Source: Microcoleus sp. FACHB-68 (GTDB taxonomy: Bacteria; Cyanobacteriota; Cyanobacteriia; Cyanobacteriales; Oscillatoriaceae). Taken from it: 64,000 nucleotides of DNA. Every line of letters starts with the position of its first letter. Position 1 is the stretch's first letter. The translations under genes and the position numbers were made by a program. The notes under the pieces are model-generated. The model had not been told where the DNA came from. It saw only the letters and a program-made list of their open reading frames with translations, and made no database searches. The DNA lies in NCBI RefSeq assembly GCF_014695715.1, contig NZ_JACJOT010000008.1, forward strand, positions 1,629,806-1,693,805, in the 5' to 3' direction. This document shows positions 46,554 to 57,000 of this stretch, piece after piece.

Positions 46554-47096
46554 ATGTCCACCCTGACCGATCTTAATTCCAATCACTCCTCTGCCCCTGA
46601 TTCGGCTCAGCCTGAACCGGCCAGCGAGGCTGCACAGAGCGCTTCGGTGCCGGCATCACCCAAAACTGTGTTCAACATTGAAGAAATTCATAAACTTCTC
46701 CCCCACCGCTATCCGTTTTCCCTGGTGGATCGGATTATTGACTATGTCCCGGAAAAAATGGCTGTCGGGATTAAAAATGTCAGTATCAACGAACCCCATT
46801 TTCAGGGACATTTCCCAGGACGCCCGATCATGCCGGGAGTGCTGATTGTGGAAGCAATGGCACAAGTTGGCGGGGTCGTGATGACGCAACTGCCCAATCT
46901 ACCACCCGGATTATTTATGTTTGCCGGCATTGATAAAGTCAGGTTCCGCAGACCTGTTGTACCCGGAGATCAGCTAGTGATGACAGTAGAACTGATCTGC
47001 GTCAAAGGCCGCCGGTTCGCTAAAATGCAGGGCCGTGCTGAAGTAGATGGCCAGCGGGTTACAGAAGGCGAACTATTGTTCTCCCTGGTGGACTGA
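46554..47096 (+). CDS. fabZ: 3-hydroxyacyl-ACP dehydratase FabZ
   Basis: 180 residues. Dehydrates 3-hydroxyacyl-ACP in fatty-acid elongation and so competes with lipid A synthesis for the same substrate pool. The hot-dog fold begins about residue 38 after a 35-residue Ser/Pro/Ala-rich leader longer than in most Fab[15 protein letters not shown] has the catalytic His, and [19 protein letters not shown] the catalytic Glu. The ATG at 46554 is accepted, but a later start inside the leader cannot be excluded. Confidence 0.93.
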   Translation: MSTLTDLNSNHSSAPDSAQPEPASEAAQSASVPASPKTVFNIEEIHKLLPHRYPFSLVDRIIDYVPEKMAVGIKNVSINEPHFQGHFPGRPIMPGVLIVEAMAQVGGVVMTQLPNLPPGLFMFAGIDKVRFRRPVVPGDQLVMTVELICVKGRRFAKMQGRAEVDGQRVTEGELLFSLVD

Positions 47097-47197
47097 AAAC
47101 ACTGTTGATTGATCGGTCGTCAGTGGTAAGGGAAAAGTGACGCTGCCTTCGTTGCCGCGACTCACTCATCACTTCTATAGACAACTGACCACTGTAC

Positions 47198-47258
47198 GGG
47201 CGGGCGCAAGCAGACAATTTTTGCTCAATTCTAGACAATTTATCCACAAAACCCGCCC
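47198..47258. repeat. Interspersed palindrome-ended element, copy B
   Basis: A 61-base unit with GGGCGGG at one end and AAACCCGCCC at the other, sharing an internal TCTAGA and GACAAT words with copy A (42866-42924). It lies in the fabZ-lpxA gap, which is longer than the other gaps of this gene block. Confidence 0.78.
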
Positions 47259-47262
47259 CTAC

Positions 47263-47283
47263 CAACTGACAACTGACAACTGA
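47263..47283. repeat. Three CAACTGA heptamers before lpxA
   Basis: Perfect 3x7-base repeat ending three bases before the lpxA ATG, where the ribosome site should be. No purine-rich ribosome site is visible, so repeat number could affect lpxA translation. Confidence 0.85.
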
Positions 47284-47286
47284 CAA

Positions 47287-48102
47287 ATGAAGACTTTAAT
47301 TCATCCCACCGCTGTCATCCATCCCGGCGCTCAACTGCACCCGACTGTACAGGTGGGACCCTATGCAGTCATTGGGGATCTCGTAAAAGTTGGCCCAGAA
47401 ACGACGATTGGTGCCCATGTCGTCATCGAAGGGAAAACGGAAATTGGTGCTCGCAATCAAATTTTCCCAGGCGCAGCCATTGGTTTAGAACCTCAGGATC
47501 TTAAATATGATGGTTCTTTGAGTTGCGTACAAATCGGAAACGACAACCGGCTGCGTGAGTATGTGACAGTTAACCGGGCCACGGGTGCTGGCGAAACGAC
47601 GACTATCGGCAATAATAATCTGCTCATGGCTTATGTTCATGTGGCTCATAACTGTGAGATTGCAGACGGCGTGGTGATTGCCAATGCGGTGTCCCTAGCC
47701 GGCCACGTCCATATTGAATCTCGCGCTACGATTGGGGGCGTTGGGGGTATCCATCAGTTTGTCCACATCGGGCGATTGTCGATGATCGGGGGTGTGGCCC
47801 GGATTGTTCAGGATGTGCCGCCCTATATGCTCATTGAGGGCAATCCGTCACGGGTGCGAACGCTGAACTCGCTTGGCCTGAAGCGGGCCGGTTTGACGGA
47901 GACTGATCGCAACTATCTTAAGAAAGCATTCCGAATTATTTACCGTTCTGGACTGACACTGAACGAAGCCCTAGAACAGCTAGATTTATTCCCCGAAAAC
48001 GAATACGTGCAACATTTGCGCCGGTTCCTGCAACTGTCTCAAATGAAAGGCCGGCGTGGGCCAATGCCAGGCCGGCGTCTTCACATGAGAGGTGAGGAGT
48101 GA
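47287..48102 (+). CDS. lpxA: UDP-N-acetylglucosamine acyltransferase
   Basis: 271 residues. Adds a 3-hydroxyacyl chain to UDP-GlcNAc, the first step of lipid A synthesis. A left-handed beta helix of hexapeptide repeats starts at IHPTAVIHPGAQLHPTVQVG. The catalytic His is in YVHVAHNCEI. GGVGGIHQFVHIGRLSMIGG and the C-terminal helical bundle (LKKAFRIIYRSGLTLNEAL) complete the protein. It overlaps lpxB by four bases. A Gly/Arg-rich tail (GRRGPMPGRRLHMRG) is somewhat longer than usual. Confidence 0.94.
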   Translation: MKTLIHPTAVIHPGAQLHPTVQVGPYAVIGDLVKVGPETTIGAHVVIEGKTEIGARNQIFPGAAIGLEPQDLKYDGSLSCVQIGNDNRLREYVTVNRATGAGETTTIGNNNLLMAYVHVAHNCEIADGVVIANAVSLAGHVHIESRATIGGVGGIHQFVHIGRLSMIGGVARIVQDVPPYMLIEGNPSRVRTLNSLGLKRAGLTETDRNYLKKAFRIIYRSGLTLNEALEQLDLFPENEYVQHLRRFLQLSQMKGRRGPMPGRRLHMRGEE

Positions 48103-49352
48103 GGAATGCCAAAACAGAGGGGCAGATGGGCACAGAATCACCGGAAAATATCGCATTGAATTTGCCCCTGCCTCTGAATACTGCCTCACCGTTGCGAATT
48201 TTTATTAGCACCGGCGAGGTGTCGGGTGATTTGCAAGGGTCTTTGTTAATTGATGCTTTGCACCGGCAAGCGAATGCGATAGGCATCAAATTAGAAATTG
48301 TGGCGCTGGGAGGCGAACGCATGGCACAAGCCGGCGCAACCTTGGTAGGCAATACCAGCGCCATCGGTTCTGTCGGGCTGTTGGAATCTTTACCTTACAT
48401 TTTGCCGACGCTGCAAGTTCAGCGTCGGGCGAAGCGATACCTGCGGGAACACCCACCCGATTTGATCGTGCTGATTGATTACATGGGGCCAAACCTGGCG
48501 ATTGGCAGCTATGTCAAGCGGCATCTGCCGGCTGTGCCGGTGGTGTATTACATTGCGCCGCAAATGTGGGTTTGGTCGCCTTTCCCGCGCTATACCGAGC
48601 AAATTGTCAGCGTCACAGACCGGCTGCTGGCGATTTTCCCAGAGGAAGCGCGTTATTTTCAACAGCAAGGGGCAAAGGTAAGCTGGGTAGGTCATCCTTT
48701 GGTTGATCGCTTGCAGACGTTCCCTTCTCGCGAACAAGCCAGGACTAATTTAGGGATTGACAAAGAAGCAATTGCAATCGCTCTGCTGCCGGCATCACGG
48801 CAGCAAGAGGTGCGTTACCTATTGCCGGCAATCTGTGAAGCAGCCCAGCAAATTCAGGAGAAATTGCCGCAAGCTGATTTTTGGATTCCCCTATCTCTGG
48901 AGAAATTCAGACGTCCCATAGAACAAGCGATTGCGGATTACGGGTTACGGGCGACTTTAGTTACCAGTCAGTCTCAGGACGTGCTGGCAGCGGCGGATCT
49001 GGCGATCGCTAAATCGGGTACGGTTAATTTAGAAATCGCTTTGCTCAATGTGCCGCTGGTAGTTCTTTACCGAGTCCATCCCTTCACCTACTGGGTTGCC
49101 CGCCGGCTATTCAATTTTTCGATTCCGTTTATGTCACCGCCCAATTTGGTGCAAATGCAGCCGATAGTACCAGAGTTGCTGCAAGAGCAAGCAACATCGG
49201 CAAACATTGTCAAGGAAGCTTTAGAACTTTTACTGGATGAAGGCCGGCGTCAGCAAACTCTGAAAGCCTACCAGGAAATGCGCTCCAACCTGGGAGAGGT
49301 GGGGGTGTGCGATCGCGCAGCTCAATCGATTCTACAGCTGCTATCAAAATAA
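48099..49352 (+). CDS. lpxB: Lipid A disaccharide synthase
   Basis: 417 residues from a GTG overlapping the lpxA stop (an ATG at 48126 is possible). Condenses UDP-diacylglucosamine and lipid X to the lipid A disaccharide at the inner membrane. The conserved core begins RIFISTGEVSGDLQGSLLI near residue 33. YYIAPQMWVWSPFPR, LLAIFPEEARYFQQQG, LLPASRQQEVRYLLP and IAKSGTVNLEIAL are signatures of this GT19 enzyme. It ends the envelope gene block. Confidence 0.94.
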   Translation: MRNAKTEGQMGTESPENIALNLPLPLNTASPLRIFISTGEVSGDLQGSLLIDALHRQANAIGIKLEIVALGGERMAQAGATLVGNTSAIGSVGLLESLPYILPTLQVQRRAKRYLREHPPDLIVLIDYMGPNLAIGSYVKRHLPAVPVVYYIAPQMWVWSPFPRYTEQIVSVTDRLLAIFPEEARYFQQQGAKVSWVGHPLVDRLQTFPSREQARTNLGIDKEAIAIALLPASRQQEVRYLLPAICEAAQQIQEKLPQADFWIPLSLEKFRRPIEQAIADYGLRATLVTSQSQDVLAAADLAIAKSGTVNLEIALLNVPLVVLYRVHPFTYWVARRLFNFSIPFMSPPNLVQMQPIVPELLQEQATSANIVKEALELLLDEGRRQQTLKAYQEMRSNLGEVGVCDRAAQSILQLLSK

Positions 49353-49413
49353 AAGAATTCTTAACTTTTAAAATTGATTTTTTAACTTTTAATGGAAGGC
49401 AACCCCGTCTGCA

Positions 49414-50757
49414 TTGTCACGGCTAATCTTCAATGTGACCAAAATTTTAAAGCCCAAGTCTCAATACCATTCTAATCGGCGACCCCTGGCAGTCGATTTA
49501 TTTGCAGGTGCCGGTGGATTTTCCCTGGCGGTTGAGCAAGCCGGCTTTGATGTGTTAACAGCGGTGGAGGTTGACTCGGTTCACGCAGCAGTTTATAGGT
49601 TCAATTTCCCCTACACAGAGGTTCTGTGCGCTGATATCTCTACTCTGTCGAGTCTAGTGATTGCAGATACCGCAGCGCAAAGTTGGGCGTCATTGCCGGT
49701 TGCGGAAAATCAGCGGCAGTCATCGGCTTGGGATGGTGAGATTGATTTGGTGATTGGTGGGCCACCGTCTCAAGGGTTTGCCATTATGGGCAAAGGGGTT
49801 ATTGAGGATGAACGCAATGACTTCGTGTTTGAGTTCGCACGGGTGGTGTGCGAATTGCAACCGCGATATTTCATTATGGAGAATGTACCGAGTCTGGTGA
49901 CAGATCAGTACGCAGATTTTTTAGAACGGTTGATTTCCCAGTTAGAAGCGGCTGGATATAAAATTACGCTGCCGGTGCAAGTCTTGAATGCAGCGGATTT
50001 TGGCGTCCCGCAAGACCGGCAACGGATGTTTTTGCTGGGGTCTCGTTGCGGTCAAGTTTTGTTATCTTATCCAGAACCGCTTACAGAGCGCAAGGTAACG
50101 GTGAGGGATGCGATCGCAGATTTGCCAGATGTGGATGAGTTTCCTGAATTGTTGGATACCGATGAGTTGCTGCTATCTGAGGCGCAACTGAAAGCTTTGG
50201 AAGATGGGGCGAGTGAGTATGTGCGATCGCTGCGCGAGTTGGTTCGCGATCAAGCGGATTGTGCTTATCACCGGCTGTGGAATCGGCAGCTTTTAACCGG
50301 CTGCCTGCGAACAGCGCACACTCCTGATTGTGTGCAACGGTTTCAAGATACAGCAATGGGGAAGGTGGAAAATAACAGCCGGTTACGACGCTTAGATCTG
50401 GAGGGACTTTGTAGCCCTTTGCGTGCCGGTACCGGCAGAGAAGGAGGCCGGCATACGTCCCCGCGCCCGATCCACCCGTTGCACCCCAGAGTGATTACAG
50501 TGCGCGAGGCAGCGCGATTACATTCATTTCCAGATTGGTTTCGTTTCCACACGACAAAGTGGCATGGATTTCGACAGGTGGGTAATGCGCTGCCACCCTT
50601 GCTAGGACGTGCGGTTGCCGGTGAAGTGATAAAGGCGCTGGAAGTTAAACCCCAGGTGTCTGATGTGCCGGTTGATTTGGGAAACCCAGATTTGCTGCGA
50701 ATGAGTCCTTCCCTGGCGAATCACTATTGGGAAGCGCACTTGCTGAAGATGATGTGA
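49414..50757 (+). CDS. C5 DNA methyltransferase with Ser in place of catalytic Cys
   Basis: 447 residues from a TTG (a GTG at 49435 is an alternative). Motif I (VDLFAGAGGFSLAVEQAG), VI (FIMENVPSL), VIII (VPQDRQRMFLLG), IX (REAARLHSFPDWF) and X (FRQVGNALPPLLG) of cytosine-C5 methyltransferases are clear and in order. Motif IV, normally G-G-P-P-C-Q-G-F, reads GGPPSQGFAIMG: the nucleophilic Cys is a Ser (codon TCT). The segment between VIII and IX (about 225-355) is the target-recognition part. No restriction endonuclease is adjacent, so it is an orphan enzyme. Activity with Ser is doubtful from what is known of Cys-to-Ser mutants, yet the rest is intact. Confidence 0.88.
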   Translation: MSRLIFNVTKILKPKSQYHSNRRPLAVDLFAGAGGFSLAVEQAGFDVLTAVEVDSVHAAVYRFNFPYTEVLCADISTLSSLVIADTAAQSWASLPVAENQRQSSAWDGEIDLVIGGPPSQGFAIMGKGVIEDERNDFVFEFARVVCELQPRYFIMENVPSLVTDQYADFLERLISQLEAAGYKITLPVQVLNAADFGVPQDRQRMFLLGSRCGQVLLSYPEPLTERKVTVRDAIADLPDVDEFPELLDTDELLLSEAQLKALEDGASEYVRSLRELVRDQADCAYHRLWNRQLLTGCLRTAHTPDCVQRFQDTAMGKVENNSRLRRLDLEGLCSPLRAGTGREGGRHTSPRPIHPLHPRVITVREAARLHSFPDWFRFHTTKWHGFRQVGNALPPLLGRAVAGEVIKALEVKPQVSDVPVDLGNPDLLRMSPSLANHYWEAHLLKMM

Positions 50758-51083
50758 TATTAGATAGGCTGGTCATTTTTTTATATAAATTATTTATGTA
50801 ATACTTAGTTACTTTGTTTTCTTGTCTTAAGACACTATGTGATATATTTAACGTGTCAGTGATTTTACGGTCATTGACCTCAATTTGTGAGATTTCAGGC
50901 AGCAGGGAATCTTTTTGCCTACTGTAACACCGTACTTTCTCAGATAGATTGACTCCCGCCTTGCCTTTTCTGATTCAAGGGGTGGCTGGCATTTTCTCAC
51001 TTTTGCTCAAGTTAAGGTGAGGTGGGTTGCTGAGTACCGGGTGTTTGGATATTTTTGATTACCCAAAAAAAGAGGACACAACA
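50758..51083. promoter_or_regulatory. Upstream region of the giant RTX gene
   Basis: 326 AT-rich bases with no gene. A frame open from 51027 joins the RTX gene, but AGAGGA seven bases before the ATG at 51084 marks the true start. A partial TGTGA word at 50886 hints at a CRP-type site, but its second half is poor. Confidence 0.35.
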
Positions 51084-54000
51084 ATGGCTTATCAAGGAAA
51101 CAATCTTAATACAGTAATTAGTGGTTTAAATACCCTTCTTAGTAGTGTTCATAATTCAGTAGCAAATGAAGTTTTCCAAAGCAATTTACCTTTTTTTGGA
51201 ACTGAGTTATCCACTTCTTCCACAATGACTTTTATCGATAAATTACGAGAAAATATTGTTAACCAGCTTAACTCAATTTCTAATAATTTTACACCTGAAG
51301 CAATTGAACAAGCAATTGAACAAGTTAGTGATAGTAGCAGTGTGGTTGCTATTGATTTAGTTCAAAATTCTGAAGATAACGTTTTATTTGAGGTTAAAAT
51401 AAATAGTTTTAATCCAGTATTTGAAATACCTATTGGTGCAGATATGGGCTTACCTGGATTGGCTTTTAAAATTGATGGAAATGCACAAGCAGATTTAGGT
51501 TACAACTTAATATTTCGTTTTGGGGTAAACACTGATACGGGTTTTTTCTTTGATCCAATAGCTGGGGATGAACTGACAATCGATTTAACAGCTTCACTTC
51601 CTAATTTAAAAGCCATAGGAAAACTTGGACTGCTTCAGCTTGAAGTGACAGATCAAACAGATGATCCCACAAAATTAATTAATAAATTTTCTATTGATTG
51701 GACAGATAATAACTTTAACAACAGGATTGATAATTCAGATATAACAGCAAAGCTGGAGGGTGATGTAGACTTAAACTTGGATCTCATAAGCAGTTTTAAT
51801 GGCTCTACATTATTACCATCCCTAGCTTCAAATTTTCATCTTAACTGGTCTTTGTTAGATGCTATTATCAGTTCAAGCTCAAGTTCTATTGATTGGGGAA
51901 GTAAGCCAGAAATATCATTTGAAAGTATTAAACTTAATGGAGGCGAATTTTTTACTAACTTTGCTCGACCGATTCTTACCGGAGTCCAACAAGTTACTAA
52001 ACCTTTGGGGCCATATACAGAAGCGCTAACAAAGGATATTACTCTTTTAAATGCTCTAGGGGCAAGTATTTTTGATGTTAATCAAGATAATCAAATTACT
52101 TTATTAGATTTAATGCAGGCATTTGCTCCTGAGTTAGATGTTTCTATTTTGGCTAATTTTGCTGAATTTAATAATTTAATTAATCAAATTCCAATACCTG
52201 TAGAAGGTGAGGAATTCTTTGTGGATTTGGGAAGTTTTAACCTGGGTGATGCAGATATTCGAGACAATAACTTACAATTAAAGGATGTGGCTCCTAATGT
52301 CACTCAAGAAGTTCCAAATCCAATTTCTCAACTTCCTAATGATCCACAAAGAGGCTATGGAAGTTTGGTGACAAATTTACAAATGCTTCCGGGTGGAGGC
52401 GCTAAATTTCCATTAATAGAAAATCCTCTAACAGCTTTTAATCTTTTTCTTGGAAAACCTGTTGAGCTTTTTACCTATGATATGCCAGCGTTACAAGCTG
52501 GATTTGAATTTGACAGATATTTTCCTGTTACTGGCCCCATAGGTGTTACGCTTCAAGGAGATGTAAGCGCACAAGCAGACTTTAATTTTGGGTTTGATAC
52601 TTACGGACTTCAACAGTTTAAAGAAAATCAAAATCCTATCAGTATTTTTGATGGATTTTATGTGGGCGACCCAGATACACCTGAAGCTAAAATTGATGCC
52701 AGTATAAAAGCTTTTGGGGCGTTAGAAGCAGTTGTTGCTAGAGGGGGTGTTGGTGGAGGTATCTATAGTAATATGTGGGCTGAACTCGTAGATAGTATAC
52801 CTGATGGCAAAGTTCGGGGTTCTGAACTGAATTTGGCATTAGTAACAAACCCACTTAGCATCTTCGATATGGGTGGTGAATTTACAGCAGGTTTAGAAAC
52901 TTACGCAGAAGTAGGATGGCCAAAGCTGGGATTGGGAGAGCGATGGACTTGGGAAAGTCCAAAAGTTAAATTAGGTGGTTTTGATACAAGTACAATGTTA
53001 ATAGAACGATCTCCAGCGCTTGCTGCAAATCTTGGCAATGGTACATTGCAAATTAACATGGGAGCGCACGCAAATGAACGTTCAAGGATGTTTACAGAAG
53101 ACGACTATGAAAATTTTAAGATTGAAGGTACATCAAACTCAGTAATAGCTGCCTCTCCTAATGCGTTAAATCCTAGTAGTTCCTCTCCATTTATTCTAGC
53201 GAGTAACCAGTCTAGTGAATTAAAAACTGAAACTATTAGGGTTTCTGCTTTTGGTTTTACACAAGAATATAACGGATTTAGCAAGCTAGTTGCTAATGGA
53301 GGTCAAGGTGATACTGTTATTCAACTTACTAATGTCTTTACTCCAGTTGAATTTACTGGTGGTGAGGGGAATGACTCCCTAGGTGGTGGTTACGGGAGCG
53401 ATGTGCTATCTGGGGGGAGTGGATGGGATCGAATCTTTGGCGGAGATGGTCACGACCTAGTATATGCCGGCTCTGATGATGACATGGTATATGCCGGCAG
53501 TGGGAATGATTTTATTGATGGCGCTTCAGAAGATGACATCATCTATGGTGAAGATGGCGATGATTTCATAGCCGGTGGAGATGGCACTGATCACGCTAGT
53601 GGAGATAATGGTAGCGATTATATTCAAGGTAATTTGGGTGAGGATTTCCTTGAAGGTGGAGATAACAATGACACATTAGAAGGTGGAGACAACAATGACC
53701 TTCTATATGGACAACTAGGCGATGACTCAATGAATGGAGGTAACGATCAAGACCAGATTTTTGGAGACGCCGGCAACGATACAATGACCGGCAATCTTGG
53801 AGATGATAACCTCGATGGGGGAGATGGGGAAGATCACCTCAGTGGTGGAGATGGCACAGATAGCCTCAATGGAGGTGCCGGCAATGACTCGATCCTGGCA
53901 GAAAACGGCAACGACTCGATTAATGGTGGCGAAGGTTCCGACACAGTTGACTACAACTCAGCACCCAGTGGGGTTATCGTCAATATCGATGAAAACCTAA

Positions 54001-57000
54001 ATTACAATCATCAAACCACACCAGGCATTTTTGACCTAGAACCCGACTTTGAGATTGCTGCGGCGCGTGCAGATGATGGTTATGGAACTGAAGATACTGT
54101 TATTGGGTTAGAAAACAGTATCGGTTCTAACTTCAACGATATCCTAACCGGCAATGATGCTGATAACCAAATCCAAGGCAAAACCGGCAACGATCTGATT
54201 ATCAGTAGTAGTGGCAACGATATTTTAGACGGCAACGATGGTATCGATACCGTTAGTTTCCGGCGCGACAATGGCGGCGTTTACGTTCATCTTCTCAACC
54301 AAGAAGCAACAGACGGTTTTGGTGGACAAGATATTGTCACCGGCAATGAAAATGTTGTTGGTTCGCGCTTTAACGATGAAATACATGGCGATGACGGCAT
54401 CAACACTATTACTGGAGGTGCCGGCAATGATAGCATTCGCGGACTCGGTGACAATGATGCCATCTTTGCGGAACGAGGAAATGATACCGTTACCGGCGAT
54501 AACGGAAATGACTTAATCTTCGGAAATCTTGGTCAAGACTTAATTGAAGGAAATACCGGCAACGACTCTATTGATGGTAATGAAGGTAGCGACAGCATTT
54601 CTGGTGGAGACGATAGCGATACCATCCAAGGTAATGAAAACAATGACATTCTCAGTGGGGATGCCGGCACCGATTCAATTTTAGGGAACGATGGCAACGA
54701 CTTGATCGGTGGTGGAAATGATAGCGATACCCTCCAAGGTAATGAAGGCAATGATCGCATCACAGGAGATGCCGGCAACGATTCCATCGAAGCGGGAGAT
54801 GGTAACGATATTGTCAACGGTAATGAAGACGCTGACACCATCTTCGGAGGAACCGGGGATGATCGCATCACAGGAGATGCCGGCAACGATTCCATCGAAG
54901 CGGGAGACGGCAACGATATCGTCAATGGAAATGAAGATAACGATACCATTCACGGACAAACCGGCGACGATCGCATTACAGGAGATGCCGGCAACGACTC
55001 CATCGAAGCGGGAGAGGGAGAGGATAGTGTTTCCGGTGGCGAAAACCAAGATACGATTCTCGGACAAGATGGCAGTGATCGCATCTTTGGAGATAGTGGC
55101 GAAGATAGTATCCAAGGCGGTAGCGGCGAAGATATCATCCTCGGCGGCAGTGAAGCCGATACTATACAAGGTGAGGCAAATAACGACCAATTATTTGCCA
55201 ATGAAGGCGACGACACTATTCAAGGCAACGACGGTGACGATACAATCTTTGGCGGACAAGATAACGACACCTTAGAAGGAAACGCCGACAACGACTCCCT
55301 TAACGGCGATCTTGGCAACGACTCCCTTATCGGACACACCGGCAATGACACTATAAATGGAGGTGCCGGTCAAGACCAACTTTATGGCAACGAAGAGAAC
55401 GACCTCCTCTCAGGTAATGCCGGCGAAGATACTCTCGAAGGCGGTATCGGCAACGACACCCTCAGTGGTGGAACCGAAGCCGATCTCCTCCTCGGACAAG
55501 AAGGTAACGACTTATTAGGCGGCAATGCCGGCGATGACAGCCTCAATGGCGGCGACGGCGAAGACACCCTCAGCGGTGGCCAAAACAACGACACCCTAGA
55601 CGGAGAAACCGGCAACGATCTCCTCGGCGGCGATACCGGCAATGACAAAGTCTACGGGGGACTTGGCAGCGACACGATAACCGGAGGTGCCGGCCAAGAC
55701 GAACTTCTTGGCAACGATGATGCAGACTCCATAAATGGCAACGAAAGTCAAGATACCATTTTTGGCGGCACCGGCAGCGACACCCTCAGCGGCGACGACG
55801 GTGCAGACAGCATCTACGGAGAAGCCGGCGACGACCTTATTAATGGTGGCAATGGCAACGATACGCTTAGTGGCGGTATCGGTAATGACCTTCTCAACGG
55901 CAACGACAACAGCGACTCCCTCATCGGAGAAGCCGGCAGCGACACGATTAATGGCGGTGATGGCAGCGACATAATTAGCGGTGGTGAAGATAACGATTCT
56001 CTGAACGGAGATGCCGGCAACGACGAGATCACAGGAGATGTCGGCAGCGACACCATCAATGGCGGCGAAGATAACGACAATATTAGCGGTGGTGAAGATA
56101 ACGATTCCTTAAACGGAGATGCCGGCAATGACAAAATGCAAGGCGACGCAGGCGAAGACACCCTAAATGGTGGCACCGGCAACGACAAAATGAGTGGGGG
56201 AGACAACAATGACCTCCTCAATGGCGATAGCGGTGACGACAAAATGCAAGGCGATGGCGGCGATGACACCCTGAATGGTGGCACCGGCGACGATTGCATA
56301 ACAGGTGAAGAAGGTCAAGACTTTATCAACGGAAATACCGGCAATGACAAACTCGAAGGCAATGCCGGTGACGACACGATTTATGGAGAAGCCGGTAAAG
56401 ACACCCTCAAAGGCGAAGAAGGCGACGACTCCCTCATTGGTGGTGCCGGTGGCGATATCCTAGACGGCAGCGAAGGAGACGACACGATCTCCTATCACAC
56501 CTCATCCCAAGGCGTTGGCGTCGATCTCGAACTGCAAAAAGCTTGGTCAGGCGATGCCGAAGGCGACACTCTCTGCGACATAGAAAACGCTGAAGGTTCC
56601 CAATATAACGACACTCTCTACGGCTACAGTTCTGCAACTTTTGACAAATCCTCCTACTCAAGTCGCTACTCTGGGGGTTATGGAAATAACAGCGAAAGCG
56701 GTGCAAATATTCTCAGCGGTTTAGCCGGCAACGACATTATCGACGGCAGAGGCGGTGACGATACCCTCTACGGCGGCACCGGCAATGACACAATGAATGG
56801 CGGTTTAGATAATGACCTTGTCAAGGGAGACGAAGGCAACGACAAACTCCTCGGAGATGCCGGTGAAGATAGCCTTCTCGGTGGCATCGGCAACGACAAC
56901 CTCGACGGCGGCGATGGCACAGATAGCCTTCTCGGTGGCGAAGGCAATGATAAACTCCTAGGCGATGCCGGTGATGATTCCCTTCTTGGAGAAGCCGGCA

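Noticed and set aside
49099..50757. Restriction-modification or defence island around the methyltransferase
   Set aside because: Both sides are accounted for by lpxB and the RTX gene; no nuclease, helicase or defence gene is present.
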